Of a stretch of 37,707 nt of DNA, positions 15,150-23,002 are shown in pieces. The position numbers and the translations under genes were made by a program. Under the pieces are notes generated by a model that saw nothing but the letters and a program-made list of their open reading frames with translations, was not told where the DNA came from and made no database searches. The stretch's first letter is position 1; every line of letters starts with the position of its first letter. This DNA comes from an uncultured Clostridia bacterium (GTDB lineage Bacteria; Bacillota; Clostridia; Lachnospirales; Bianqueaceae), in the NCBI GenBank assembly GCA_937892735.1, contig CALBGL010000145.1:1-37707 (forward strand), given 5' to 3'.

Positions 15150-18100
15150 TTATGGGTTCTCTATAGGCTGCATCTGCAGCTCCCAGGTAAATTGCTGTTC
15201 ATTCAACCGGTATGCCGGCAGAAGTTCTGGACCGCACGAATTCGACCCACTGCCGCTCTGCGCGTAATCGAAATGAAGTACCGTCTGATCAGTCTTTGGC
15301 AATTCATAAGGATGTCCCGCTGAAGAGATCTGCTGCGACGTATACCGCATGGCGTTCATGGAGAAACTCTTGCCCACAATCTCCAGGCCAAGTCCCTGCA
15401 GGTCCGTACACCGCATCCACTCCGTATCATAATGAGCGCCATTCTCCTGAGGTTTCAGATAGTTTTCAAACATGTCATCCACCTGCGTGACAAATAGGGA
15501 TTTATAGGAGGCCTGGTGCTTGTCCGCATAACTCTCCCCTGGCCCATATCCAAAATACTCTACCTGATCGTATTCTCTGGGTAAGATGAGCCGCAGCCCA
15601 AACCTCGGCAGGAAGAAATGACGTCCCTGCGTCTTTTTAAGATCATGTTCTGTCTCTTCGCGAAGCTGCACATCCGTCCGCAGCCTGAGTTGTCCATCCT
15701 CATGGATCGTCCAACTGGCTAATATCCGTAGGATCGGACGCATGGATGGGGCTGCCATTACATACTCCGTCTGAAAATGAATCGCATCCGGTCGTTCATC
15801 AAAAATCTCCATCTTACGCAAAAGCGGCTGTGCACGATCTACTCCCCAAACCTTCCAGTCCCGGATCACATTGCGATCATTATCCATGGGCGCACGGAAG
15901 ATTTCGAAAGTTGCATCTTCTTTCAGAAGTTCTCTCCCTTCGTATTGCAAACCACACAACTGACCATTCTGTTCCCGGAACCGATAGACAAAGCTGACAC
16001 CCCGCACATGGATCTGACCGTCCCGTTTCCAGACTTCCATGCCGCATCCACGATGCGGATCGCTTAACTGCCGATTTTCGGCGCGTCGGACCTGACACTG
16101 ACCTCTGGCAATCACCGTCCCCACCCGGAAATACGACCCATCTTCCTTAGTGACTGCTTCCAATCGCAGATAGACAGAACCTTCTTCTGGCACCTCAAAG
16201 TCCAATGTGATCGTATCCGAGTCCCCCGGTGCAAGATCCGGCATTTCCCTTCGCCCTTCTTTCACCAGGATTCCATCCTGCTCCAGCCTCCAAATCAACT
16301 GAAGGCCCGACAGATCGGTAAAATCATACTGGTTCCGCACGCTGACGCGATGTGCGTCTTCTTCCTGCCACGTGAAGCTGACAGGCGCGATGACTGCCTG
16401 ATACTCCCGAAGACCTGTATGCACCCGACGATCCGGATACACTAATCCGTCCATACAGAAATTCCCATCATGGGGCCATTCTCCGAAATCACCTCCATAG
16501 GCGTAAAATTCGGTACCCTCATGCGCCTTGGCCGCTGCCACGGGCCGTGTGATACCATCCTCACATCGCTTTGCTCGGATCGCATGATCGCACCACTCCC
16601 ATACACAGCCCCCCATCAGCTTTGGTTCACTGTAAATCAAACGCCAGTAATCCGCGAGATCACCAGGACCATTTCCCATAGCATGACTATATTCGCAGAG
16701 GAAAAGAGGTTTGGTATTCGCAGGATCCGCCGCGTATTCCCGCATATAATCCAGCGTGGGATACATACGGCTCAGCATATCCAGCTCCTCATGACCCACC
16801 TCCTGTCTATGGTACCATCCCTCATAATGAATCAACCGAGAATGATCTCTCGAACGAGTCCATTGCGCCATCGCCAGATGGTTTTCTCCATAATCAGACT
16901 CATTGCCCAAAGACCAGAAAAGTACGCAAGGCTGATTTTTGTCCCGCTCCACCATACGCTGCATCCGATCCAGAAACGCGTTTTTCCACTCCGGATCCGC
17001 TGGCAAGTTGATTCCATTTCCCCAGGCGCCATGAGATTCCAAATCCGCCTCATCCATTACATAAAAGCCCATACGACTGCATAACTCTAAAAAACGCGGA
17101 TCATTAGGATAATGCGATGTCCGTACCGTATTAATATGATGCTGCTTCATCAGTGTCAGATCCTCGATCATATCCTTCATGGAAACTGTCTGTCCGGTCA
17201 GTGGATGAGAATCATGCCGGTTCACACCCTTGAGCTTGATGGGGCGACCGTTGAAGAGAAACACGCCGTCACGCACCATCACGCTGCGGAATCCGACGCT
17301 GATCGGGATTTTCTCCCCGGCTTTGCTCACCACGAGCTTATAGAGATACGGATGCTCCGCATTCCAGAGTACCGGGTACGGACAGGGCAGCCGAAGCGTC
17401 AGATTTCCCTGCGCATCCGTCTCTTCCTGAACACGTGCTACTTTCCTATGATCTCCGTCATAAAGCACTCCCTCCACCAATCCGGCTCCCTTTGCATCAA
17501 TCTCCACGACTACTTCTTGCGCCTCTGGATCCGCTTTGACGAACAAATCCCGGATATGGCCCGGTTCCCGCTTCAAAAGATACACATCCCGGAAGATTCC
17601 CGAATAACGAAAACAATCCTGGTCTTCCAAATAGCTGCCGTCGGACCACTTCAATACCACCGCGCAGATCCTGTTGACGCCCGAATAGACATACGCACTG
17701 ATGTCAAACTCCGCTGGCAGTCGGCTCCCCTTAGAATAGCCCACATACTGACCATTGACCCATAGTGCTACGCAGGAATTGACGCCTTCAAACACCAGGT
17801 ACTTCTCTGCACCTTCCCAGTCCTCCGCTAGGCGAAACTCGCGTACATACATGCCAACAGGATTTTCCATCGGCACCCGCGGCGGATCACAGGCAAATGG
17901 ATATCGGGTATTCGTGTACTGACACTGATCGTACCCCAGCATCTGCCAACAAGACGGCACCGGGATCCGATCCCATCCTGACACATCATATTCCTTTTTA
18001 TAAAATCCCTCCGGCAACATCTGCTCATTCTCATACAATCGAAAATGCCAGCTTCCGTCTAAAAGTTTATACTTTCCTGATTCCTGCCGCTGCAAAGGAT

Positions 18101-18212
18101 CTGGATCCGGATGTGTATCTTCAAAAGGTACATACCAAGAACGGGGGGCTTCCCGATTCATGGATACCATCCTGGGATGTTCCCAAAAGTTCTCTAACCG
18201 CACATTGATCAC
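15150..18212 (-). CDS. lacZ: GH2 beta-galactosidase (LacZ-type)
   Basis: A 1020-aa cytoplasmic enzyme with the five-domain LacZ layout: N-terminal sugar-binding jelly roll, Ig-like domain, TIM barrel, second Ig-like domain and C-terminal beta-sandwich. The acid/base is E438 (LFWSLGNESD) and the nucleophile E507 (FLCEYSHAMGNG). The barrel also has GVNRHDSHP and TSHYPND. It cleaves terminal beta-galactosides; with GH105 and GH106 neighbours the likely substrate is the galactan side chain of RG-I rather than only lactose. The start is GTG at 18212 (AAGGA upstream); a GTG at 18203 behind AAGAGGTG is an alternative. A minus-strand promoter TTGCCT-N17-TACATT lies at 18245-18273. It heads the GH2-GH105-GH105-PHP cluster. 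Confidence 0.93.
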   Translation of the reverse strand: MINVRLENFWEHPRMVSMNREAPRSWYVPFEDTHPDPDPLQRQESGKYKLLDGSWHFRLYENEQMLPEGFYKKEYDVSGWDRIPVPSCWQMLGYDQCQYTNTRYPFACDPPRVPMENPVGMYVREFRLAEDWEGAEKYLVFEGVNSCVALWVNGQYVGYSKGSRLPAEFDISAYVYSGVNRICAVVLKWSDGSYLEDQDCFRYSGIFRDVYLLKREPGHIRDLFVKADPEAQEVVVEIDAKGAGLVEGVLYDGDHRKVARVQEETDAQGNLTLRLPCPYPVLWNAEHPYLYKLVVSKAGEKIPISVGFRSVMVRDGVFLFNGRPIKLKGVNRHDSHPLTGQTVSMKDMIEDLTLMKQHHINTVRTSHYPNDPRFLELCSRMGFYVMDEADLESHGAWGNGINLPADPEWKNAFLDRMQRMVERDKNQPCVLFWSLGNESDYGENHLAMAQWTRSRDHSRLIHYEGWYHRQEVGHEELDMLSRMYPTLDYMREYAADPANTKPLFLCEYSHAMGNGPGDLADYWRLIYSEPKLMGGCVWEWCDHAIRAKRCEDGITRPVAAAKAHEGTEFYAYGGDFGEWPHDGNFCMDGLVYPDRRVHTGLREYQAVIAPVSFTWQEEDAHRVSVRNQYDFTDLSGLQLIWRLEQDGILVKEGRREMPDLAPGDSDTITLDFEVPEEGSVYLRLEAVTKEDGSYFRVGTVIARGQCQVRRAENRQLSDPHRGCGMEVWKRDGQIHVRGVSFVYRFREQNGQLCGLQYEGRELLKEDATFEIFRAPMDNDRNVIRDWKVWGVDRAQPLLRKMEIFDERPDAIHFQTEYVMAAPSMRPILRILASWTIHEDGQLRLRTDVQLREETEHDLKKTQGRHFFLPRFGLRLILPREYDQVEYFGYGPGESYADKHQASYKSLFVTQVDDMFENYLKPQENGAHYDTEWMRCTDLQGLGLEIVGKSFSMNAMRYTSQQISSAGHPYELPKTDQTVLHFDYAQSGSGSNSCGPELLPAYRLNEQQFTWELQMQPIENP

Positions 18213-18244
18213 CTCTTGTCCTTAACCTCTGTTTTCTCCCCTCT

Positions 18245-18273
18245 AATGTACCACATTCCGCAACAAAAGGCAA
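18245..18273 (-). promoter_or_regulatory. Promoter of the beta-galactosidase cluster
   Basis: On the minus strand: TTGCCT (18268-18273), 17-bp spacer, TACATT (18245-18250). Confidence 0.55.
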
Positions 18274-18292
18274 TGAAATTTTCCGTTTCCCG

Positions 18293-18320
18293 TTGCGTTT
18301 TTCCGAAAAACTGTTATAAT
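18293..18320 (+). promoter_or_regulatory. Promoter of the metallophosphoesterase operon
   Basis: TTGCGT (18293-18298), 16-bp spacer, perfect TATAAT (18315-18320). Confidence 0.65.
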
Positions 18321-18371
18321 AGGGACATCTAACCATGTTTTGCATAGCTGTGGAAAAAAGGGGGGATTCGA

Positions 18372-18980
18372 TTGAAGATTTTACTGCTGGCAGACACCGA
18401 ATCGGAATCACTTTGGGAGTATTTTGATAAAAGCAAGATTGCGGATTATTCTCTCATCCTGTCCGCAGGAGATCTCCATGGCGAGTACCTTTCCTTTCTG
18501 GCCACGTTTGCCCATGTGCCTGTCTTATATGTTCACGGGAATCATGATACGCGTTATATGCGCAGGCCCCCGGAAGGATGCCTTTGTATCGAAGACACAA
18601 TATTTGAATATCGCGGTATTCGCATTCTAGGGCTTGGCGGTTCCATGCGGTATCGTCCTGGCGAAACCTGCCAATATTCTGAGAAAGAAATGCGCAAGCG
18701 TATTGCCAAGCTGCGCAAACCGCTGCGCAAGTCGAAAGGATTTGATATTTTGTTAGCTCATTCTCCGGCCTATGGCCTAGGAGACGGTCAAGATCTGCCG
18801 CATCAGGGTTTTGAATGCTTTTTAGATCTGATGGATCGTTATCACCCCGCTTATCTGATTCACGGACATGTCCATGCAAACTATGGCCGCCATTTTGAGC
18901 GCATTCATCATTACAAAGATACGACGATCATCAACTGCTACGAAAAATGGGAAATCGACATTCCTACACCCTCAGAATAA
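18372..18980 (+). CDS. Metallophosphoesterase family protein
   Basis: A 202-aa calcineurin-like phosphoesterase with SAGDLHGEY, VHGNHDTRY, LLAHSPAYG and the C-terminal IHGHVHANYG, the usual order of metal ligands. The first motif is unusual: ADTES (D8-T-E10) where most relatives have D-x-H. The start is TTG at 18372 behind AAAGGGGGG. Its stop overlaps the ribosome binding site of the AbrB-like gene ten bases downstream, so both are in one operon. The substrate is unknown; relatives act on nucleotides, phosphodiesters or phosphoproteins. Confidence 0.85.
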   Translation: MKILLLADTESESLWEYFDKSKIADYSLILSAGDLHGEYLSFLATFAHVPVLYVHGNHDTRYMRRPPEGCLCIEDTIFEYRGIRILGLGGSMRYRPGETCQYSEKEMRKRIAKLRKPLRKSKGFDILLAHSPAYGLGDGQDLPHQGFECFLDLMDRYHPAYLIHGHVHANYGRHFERIHHYKDTTIINCYEKWEIDIPTPSE

Positions 18981-18990
18981 GGAGTACATC

Positions 18991-19242
18991 ATGTCAGAAC
19001 AACGTCGTCTCATTCATATTTCATCAAAGCGTCAGATCACCATACCCAATCAGTTCTATGAGGCGCTTGGTTTTCAGGATATGGTCGAATGTATCTGCAA
19101 AGACCACGAATTGATATTACGCCCCATTCATAAGCAATCCGAACGAGAAGAATCGGCTCGTCTCCTGGAATCTCTCATCGCGCAAGGACTTTCTGGCGAC
19201 GTCCTTCTTCAGGCCTTTATGGCTGAATCGGAGCCTGAATAA
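18991..19242 (+). CDS. AbrB/SpoVT-family DNA-binding protein
   Basis: An 83-aa protein with a swapped-hairpin AbrB domain over residues 4-46 (ISSKRQITIPNQFYEALGF, then an acidic turn and ELILRPI), as in antitoxin-type and transition-state regulators. A charged helical tail follows. AAGGAG overlaps the upstream TAA, and the ATG lies 10 bases after it, so it is translated from the metallophosphoesterase mRNA. No toxin gene adjoins it, so a toxin-antitoxin role is not supported. The longer upstream in-frame extension lacks a ribosome binding site and overlaps the previous gene. Confidence 0.8.
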   Translation: MSEQRRLIHISSKRQITIPNQFYEALGFQDMVECICKDHELILRPIHKQSEREESARLLESLIAQGLSGDVLLQAFMAESEPE

Positions 19243-19314
19243 ATTATCCCCCTATTCGTTATGTAGACTATTTATCCTTTTTGTAAGTTTTTTACCATTC
19301 TTTCCTAACTTGTG

Positions 19315-19334
19315 ATACAATATGTATATTGTAT
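19315..19334. promoter_or_regulatory. Palindromic operator overlapping the XRE promoter
   Basis: ATACAATAT and ATATTGTAT (19315-19323 and 19326-19334) are perfect 9-bp arms around GT. TACAAT, the likely -10 of the XRE gene, lies inside the left arm. This placement fits negative autoregulation by one of the two XRE proteins. Confidence 0.6.
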
Positions 19335-19361
19335 TCTCCATTATTAGAAAGGATGTTCATT

Positions 19362-19679
19362 ATGTCAGCTTTACTTGCCGGTCGACTCTCCGCCCTGCGT
19401 ACGCAGCGTGGATTCTCTCAAAGACAGATTGCCAATTACATTGGTATCTCGTCGCAAAGCTGTTCTCACTATGAGACAGGCCGGCGAACGCCGGATATCT
19501 TTACACTTCATCGTTTAGCGGAGTTCTATCACGTTCCTATGGAATATCTTCTGTGTCCCGAAAAGGCAGATCCGTCCCAACCGCTTTCTCAATCGATTCG
19601 TACTTTATCGAATAGCGATTTGGCGCATCTTGGTGTATATCTGGACTTTCTGGCCTATAAGCGACGGAATCAATCATAA
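19362..19679 (+). CDS. XRE-family transcriptional regulator (first of pair)
   Basis: A 105-aa protein with an N-terminal HTH of the XRE/Cro type (about 10-62: LRTQRGFSQRQIANYIGIS then YETGRRTPDIFTLHRLA) and a short C-terminal region that may dimerise. The ATG at 19362 has GAAAGGA upstream; the longer reading frame from 19329 lacks one. A palindrome over the promoter suggests autoregulation. The next gene encodes a paralogue 39 bp downstream; the two share HYETGRR and MEYLL. Confidence 0.88.
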   Translation: MSALLAGRLSALRTQRGFSQRQIANYIGISSQSCSHYETGRRTPDIFTLHRLAEFYHVPMEYLLCPEKADPSQPLSQSIRTLSNSDLAHLGVYLDFLAYKRRNQS

Positions 19680-19718
19680 TCAATATATATTCATATACAG
19701 AAAGGGGTTGCTGTTTCA

Positions 19719-20042
19719 ATGAATTTGGATTCGTTCGCTCAAACCTTAGGGGATCGTCTCCGTACCTATCGAGAAAGGGCCGGACTCACTCAATCCGATG
19801 TAGCAGATATGCTGAATATCACCGCACAAGCGTATTCCCATTATGAGACGGGACGTCGAGCCCCTTCTCCCGATAACTTTTATCGGATTGCCCAGCTCTA
19901 TCATACATCTATGGAATATCTTCTAACGGGAGAACAGGATTCTTCCCTTCAGCTGGTACAGCAAATCTCCGATTTGCCTCAAGAAGATCAGGAGGATGTA
20001 GAACAGTTTATCCGATTTCTGCAGTCTCGGCATCTATACTAA
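19719..20042 (+). CDS. XRE-family transcriptional regulator (second of pair)
   Basis: A 107-aa HTH_XRE protein (about 12-65: LRTYRERAGLTQSDVADML, then QAYSHYETGRRAPS). The acidic C-terminus (SDLPQEDQEDVEQFIRFLQ) looks helical and resembles the C-terminus common to small XRE regulators of Bacillota. It follows its paralogue by 39 bp with AAAGGGG as ribosome binding site. A terminator inside repeat copy B follows the stop by about 70 bp. Targets are unknown; possible ones are the operon itself and the convergent MATE gene. Confidence 0.87.
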   Translation: MNLDSFAQTLGDRLRTYRERAGLTQSDVADMLNITAQAYSHYETGRRAPSPDNFYRIAQLYHTSMEYLLTGEQDSSLQLVQQISDLPQEDQEDVEQFIRFLQSRHLY

Positions 20043-20051
20043 ACCAAGGAT

Positions 20052-20191
20052 CTGTTGCAAAATGCCTACAATGTCTTACCGTTCGTATAGGATGAAAGAG
20101 TAAGACCTTTTAAGGAGTTCCGTAAATACATGGACTCCTTTTTTAGTTTTCAGGACATTCCATAAGAGCCTTGCGATTTCACAGCCCATAG
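20052..20191 (+). repeat. Dispersed terminator-carrying repeat, copy B
   Basis: This 140-bp segment is the inverted partner of copy A at 227-365, about 85% identical by eye. It begins nine bases after the stop codon of the second XRE gene and carries a terminator. Patchier similarity runs on to 20282 (TTCTCATTGGTCT, then AGTAATGAGA), where copy A has its tandem hairpins. Confidence 0.85.
20112..20144 (+). terminator. Terminator after the XRE operon
   Basis: AAGGAGT(T)CC pairs with GGACTCCTT and is followed by a run of T. The position where copy A has a G-T wobble is an A-T pair here, so pairing is kept. Confidence 0.8.
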
Positions 20192-20247
20192 CATGGATGC
20201 CTGGTGAATTTTCTCATTGGTCTGACATAAGAAAGATTATATCGCCC

Positions 20248-20282
20248 AAAAAGTAATGAGAAATCCAAAGACAATCTCTCAT
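20248..20282 (-). terminator. Terminator after the MATE gene
   Basis: On the minus strand ATGAGAGAT (20274-20282) pairs with ATTTCTCAT (20256-20264) and TACTTTTT follows. It is a degenerate version of the hairpins at 56-207. Confidence 0.7.
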
Positions 20283-20303
20283 CTATTTTGCAACGTCGCC
20301 TTT

Positions 20304-21683
20304 TCAGTTCGTTTGTCGTTTCCCAATTACCGAATAATTCAGCCATTTTCTGCTTACAAACCTTTTCGTAAAGATAATGGCTCGTACGCCCCAGTCGGAG
20401 AACATCCCGATCCATGCCGCCACGATTCCCATATGCATTACATTGCAAAGGAAAATCGTCAGTGTCACTCGGAAGAGCCACATGGTCAGACAGGATACGA
20501 TCATGGCAAATTTCACATCTCCAGCCGCTCTCAACCCATAGGTGAATACAAAAGAAGGTACCCAGAAAATCGGCTTTATAATAGAAATCAAAAGCATTAC
20601 ATGCAGAAACTGCTCCATGCTCTCCGACGTCATGCCGGAAAGGATCGCTGTGGGCCTGGCCGCCAGATACATTACCAAACAGCTGATGATCATCGCAATC
20701 TCTGCAATAAGCGCGAATTTTTTCACATAATAGACGGCCTCTTCCTTCTCTCCAGCCCCCATACACTGCCCTACTACGGTCATCAAACCGATGCCCGTAC
20801 CTACTGCGGCAACTCCATTGAGGTTTTCAAAGGTATTTGCCATAGCCTGAGCCGCCATCGCTGTGGTTCCCAGAGTTGAAATTGTAGACTGGATTGCCAG
20901 TTTTCCAAACTGAAACATCCCGTTCTCAATACCAGAAGGGATTCCGATTCGCAAGATATTGCGAATGAGCGGCATCTGCGGCCGGATCTTACGATATTCA
21001 TTGACAACGATGGGCTGAAGGCCCTTCGGATGCGCCAACCGCCACATGACAACCAACGCACAGAAAGCTCGCGCTGCCAGCGTAGAAATCGCCGCGCCCG
21101 CGACGCCCATATGTAAGCCCAATACCAACACCACATTGCCTACGATGTTGAACACATTCGCTAAAGCCGACATCAGCATGGGGAACCGCGTCTGTCCCTG
21201 CGCTCGAAAGATGGAAGATCCTGAGTCATACAGCGCAATAAATGGATACGACAACGCCGAAAAGAAGAAATAGACTTCAGCTGCATCCAGCACCTCTTCC
21301 TCCACCGCACCAAAGATCATGCTCAGCATAGATCGGTTCAACACGATGCATAAAAGCATGATCACCGCAGACAAAAAGGTGATCACCAACAGAGTTTGCC
21401 TGGCCGCCCGGTTTGCGTTCTCCATCTCCTGATGTCCCAGGTATTGGGCACAGACGATCGTACCACCCGCTCCCATCGCGTAGAAAGCCTGAATCACCAG
21501 GACGTTAATCGAATCCACCAGCGATACCGCCGAGATCGCCGCTGGTCCCACATGCGTTACCATCACCGTGTTAACCATACCCATCATCGTGATTAATAAC
21601 TGTTCCGCCATCAATGGCAGTAACATCGCCATAATCTGACGTGTACTCATGCGATGTGTCATTTGCGTCTTTAAAGCATTCAT
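20304..21683 (-). CDS. MATE family multidrug/toxin efflux transporter
   Basis: A 459-aa integral membrane protein with about 12 hydrophobic segments in two homologous halves, as in NorM-type Na+/H+-drug antiporters. Family signatures include GMVNTVMVTHVGPAAI in TM1-TM2 and SSIFRAQGQTRFPM before the second half. I chose the ATG at 21683, with AGGTGG 8 nt upstream, over an in-frame GTG at 21695. The leader of about 165 nt is strongly structured and begins right at a consensus-like promoter, so expression is probably RNA-controlled. Substrate is unknown. Confidence 0.9.
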   Translation of the reverse strand: MNALKTQMTHRMSTRQIMAMLLPLMAEQLLITMMGMVNTVMVTHVGPAAISAVSLVDSINVLVIQAFYAMGAGGTIVCAQYLGHQEMENANRAARQTLLVITFLSAVIMLLCIVLNRSMLSMIFGAVEEEVLDAAEVYFFFSALSYPFIALYDSGSSIFRAQGQTRFPMLMSALANVFNIVGNVVLVLGLHMGVAGAAISTLAARAFCALVVMWRLAHPKGLQPIVVNEYRKIRPQMPLIRNILRIGIPSGIENGMFQFGKLAIQSTISTLGTTAMAAQAMANTFENLNGVAAVGTGIGLMTVVGQCMGAGEKEEAVYYVKKFALIAEIAMIISCLVMYLAARPTAILSGMTSESMEQFLHVMLLISIIKPIFWVPSFVFTYGLRAAGDVKFAMIVSCLTMWLFRVTLTIFLCNVMHMGIVAAWIGMFSDWGVRAIIFTKRFVSRKWLNYSVIGKRQTN

Positions 21684-21850
21684 TTTGTTTCCCACCTAAT
21701 TCTCTGGATCTCGACTCTTTACGAATTCTATTAAATCGGACTCATGAATTCTATGAGTCCATAACTAGATTTTCTTCGGAGCTTAACGCCCTTTGGCGGT
21801 AAACTCTGGGTGTGGCTCAGCCACCTATAACTATAGGAATCTATTAAGCC
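21684..21850 (-). promoter_or_regulatory. Structured 5' leader of the MATE gene (riboswitch candidate)
   Basis: Reading the minus strand from the predicted start, AATCTATTA on the plus strand (21838-21846) faces TAACTAGATT (21762-21771) and closes a multibranch fold with one bulge. Within it are CCTATA/TATAGG (21824-21829 with 21832-21837), GTGGC/GCCAC (21812-21816 with 21820-21824, sharing one base with the previous hairpin) and CGCC/GGCG (21787-21790 with 21795-21798). A separate GGACTCAT/ATGAGTCC hairpin (21738-21745 with 21753-21760) follows before the start codon. No T-run follows that hairpin, so control would be translational or through another fold. I could not match it to a named family; guanidine-IV (mepA motif) RNAs precede MATE genes in Clostridia and should be tested first. 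Confidence 0.6.
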
Positions 21851-21856
21851 ACGCCT

Positions 21857-21884
21857 ATTATACCATTTCTCCTTTTAATTACAA
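21857..21884 (-). promoter_or_regulatory. Promoter of the MATE leader
   Basis: On the minus strand: TTGTAA (21879-21884), 16-bp spacer, TATAAT (21857-21862). Transcription would start near 21850, at the first bases of the structured leader. Confidence 0.75.
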
Positions 21885-22036
21885 GATGCAGACCTTGCGG
21901 ACAGGTTCCCATCATTCAGGAACCCTCCGCATTCTTCTGTCAACTTTTCTGATTCTCCTGTAGATTCTCTCATTCCGATTGGCAGATTGACGGTCCGCTC
22001 CATTTTCTCCTTTTCTTTCGTCTCTTTTTTATCCAT
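21875..22036 (-). CDS. Small hydrophilic protein, 53 aa, unknown
   Basis: A short frame starting at the ATG at 22036 behind AAGGAAGGGAG. The N-terminus is highly charged (MDKKETKEKEKMERT) and the C-terminus contains two cysteines. It follows the DUF6514 gene by 36 bp in the same direction, and its stop lies next to the MATE -35 element. I recognise no family; the strong ribosome binding site and position are the only support, so it may not be a real protein. Confidence 0.4.
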   Translation of the reverse strand: MDKKETKEKEKMERTVNLPIGMRESTGESEKLTEECGGFLNDGNLSARSASCN

Positions 22037-22072
22037 CTCCCTTCCTTTTGAAATCCTAAATCCAAGGATTTC

Positions 22073-22300
22073 TTACAAATTTTCCCCACAGAAGAATTCG
22101 TCGTCGATCACATCCTGAATATGTAATACGGACAGTTCTTCCCGGTTACAGCGTTCCACAAAACCCGACACACGATTCTTATCCAGAGAAAGATCTGAAA
22201 TCGTACAAAGCACTTCCTCTCCCTTGCAGACCTGAACGCCATAGGACACATAGTTCCCCACCTCTTCCATCCAGTGGGTCTCTGCCATTAACCTGTACAT
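22073..22300 (-). CDS. DUF6514-like small protein
   Basis: A 75-aa protein with YVSYGVQVCKGEE, TISDLSLDKNRV and the C-terminal LHIQDVIDDEFF, a pattern like that of the short DUF6514 family of Clostridia. The ATG at 22300 has a perfect AAAGGAGG upstream. Function is unknown. An inverted repeat GAAATCCT/AGGATTTC lies just 3' of its stop, before the 53-aa frame. Confidence 0.65.
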   Translation of the reverse strand: MYRLMAETHWMEEVGNYVSYGVQVCKGEEVLCTISDLSLDKNRVSGFVERCNREELSVLHIQDVIDDEFFCGENL

Positions 22301-22935
22301 GGATACACACCTCCTTTCTTCAGGGAGATATTTTCTATCCCATATATAAAATCAAAAATGAGCTCGAAATTTCACGATTTTCGCGTTTTTTAATTGTAAA
22401 TATTTTTTGAATTTTATAACCCGCTGATTCAGTGGCTTTCCGTATTCTCTTACACTTTCATTTTTTCCCTAAAATAGAAAAAGTAATAGAACCAAGAGCA
22501 AAGAATCTTTCTTTTATTACTTATTTTCTGCATTTGATGAAGATTATTGTATACTACATGCGCTTAACGTCTATTATTTCTTTTTATTCAAAATATTCTA
22601 TTTTTTTCTATTTCCCCGGAAAAGGAATTGCGATATGTTATATATTTTTTAACTTCTTTATGTATCCCTTTATCGATTCGGTACCACTTGTGCTTGTGTG
22701 GAATGATGGGAGCTGGGATGCGCTTGCTTAATATGTTGTTTCAGAGTTTGTACCGTGTTGCCATTACTTTCGGGGTTGATTATTACAGCATTCATTTTTA
22801 CCACTATCTGTAATGGGAATATAAAACGCAAGCATGCACTTATTTATATATAATTTTAAATATTAATAATACTTGAAAATTCCTTCCTACATGCGCTCAC
22901 GATGGGCTTATGAAGATGTGTCATACAGCATCTCA
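22301..22935. other. AT-rich intergenic region, no convincing gene
   Basis: About 635 bp of AT-rich sequence between the DUF6514 gene and the CRISPR relic. The longest frames here are rich in F/Y/I, lack ribosome binding sites and resemble no family. Part of it may be the old CRISPR leader, since type I-E leaders are AT-rich and would lie on this side of the repeats. No cas gene remnant was seen in either strand. Confidence 0.6.
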
Positions 22936-22946
22936 AGACAAAGAAA

Positions 22947-22994
22947 GCCCCCTGTTGCTCGTGAAATACTGTTCCTCACGAACATACAGGGGGC
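22947..22994 (-). terminator. Terminator-like hairpin before the CRISPR relic
   Basis: GCCCCCTGT (22947-22955) pairs with ACAGGGGGC (22986-22994), with an inner CTCGTGA/TCACGA stem. On the minus strand TTTCTTTG follows. It could stop antisense transcription coming out of the array. Confidence 0.55.
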
Positions 22995-23002
22995 ATCATA
23001 CA

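Noticed and set aside
18991..19242. AbrB-type protein as the antitoxin of a toxin-antitoxin pair
   Set aside because: Neighbours are a metallophosphoesterase and XRE regulators; no PemK/MazF, VapC or similar toxin adjoins it.
21684..21850. MATE leader as a T-box, SAM, FMN, TPP or cobalamin riboswitch
   Set aside because: None of the conserved core sequences of these families was found.
22432..22731. 99-codon frame left of the CRISPR relic, considered as a cas or leader-associated protein
   Set aside because: Very rich in F, Y and I in AT-rich DNA, no ribosome binding site and no cas motif.
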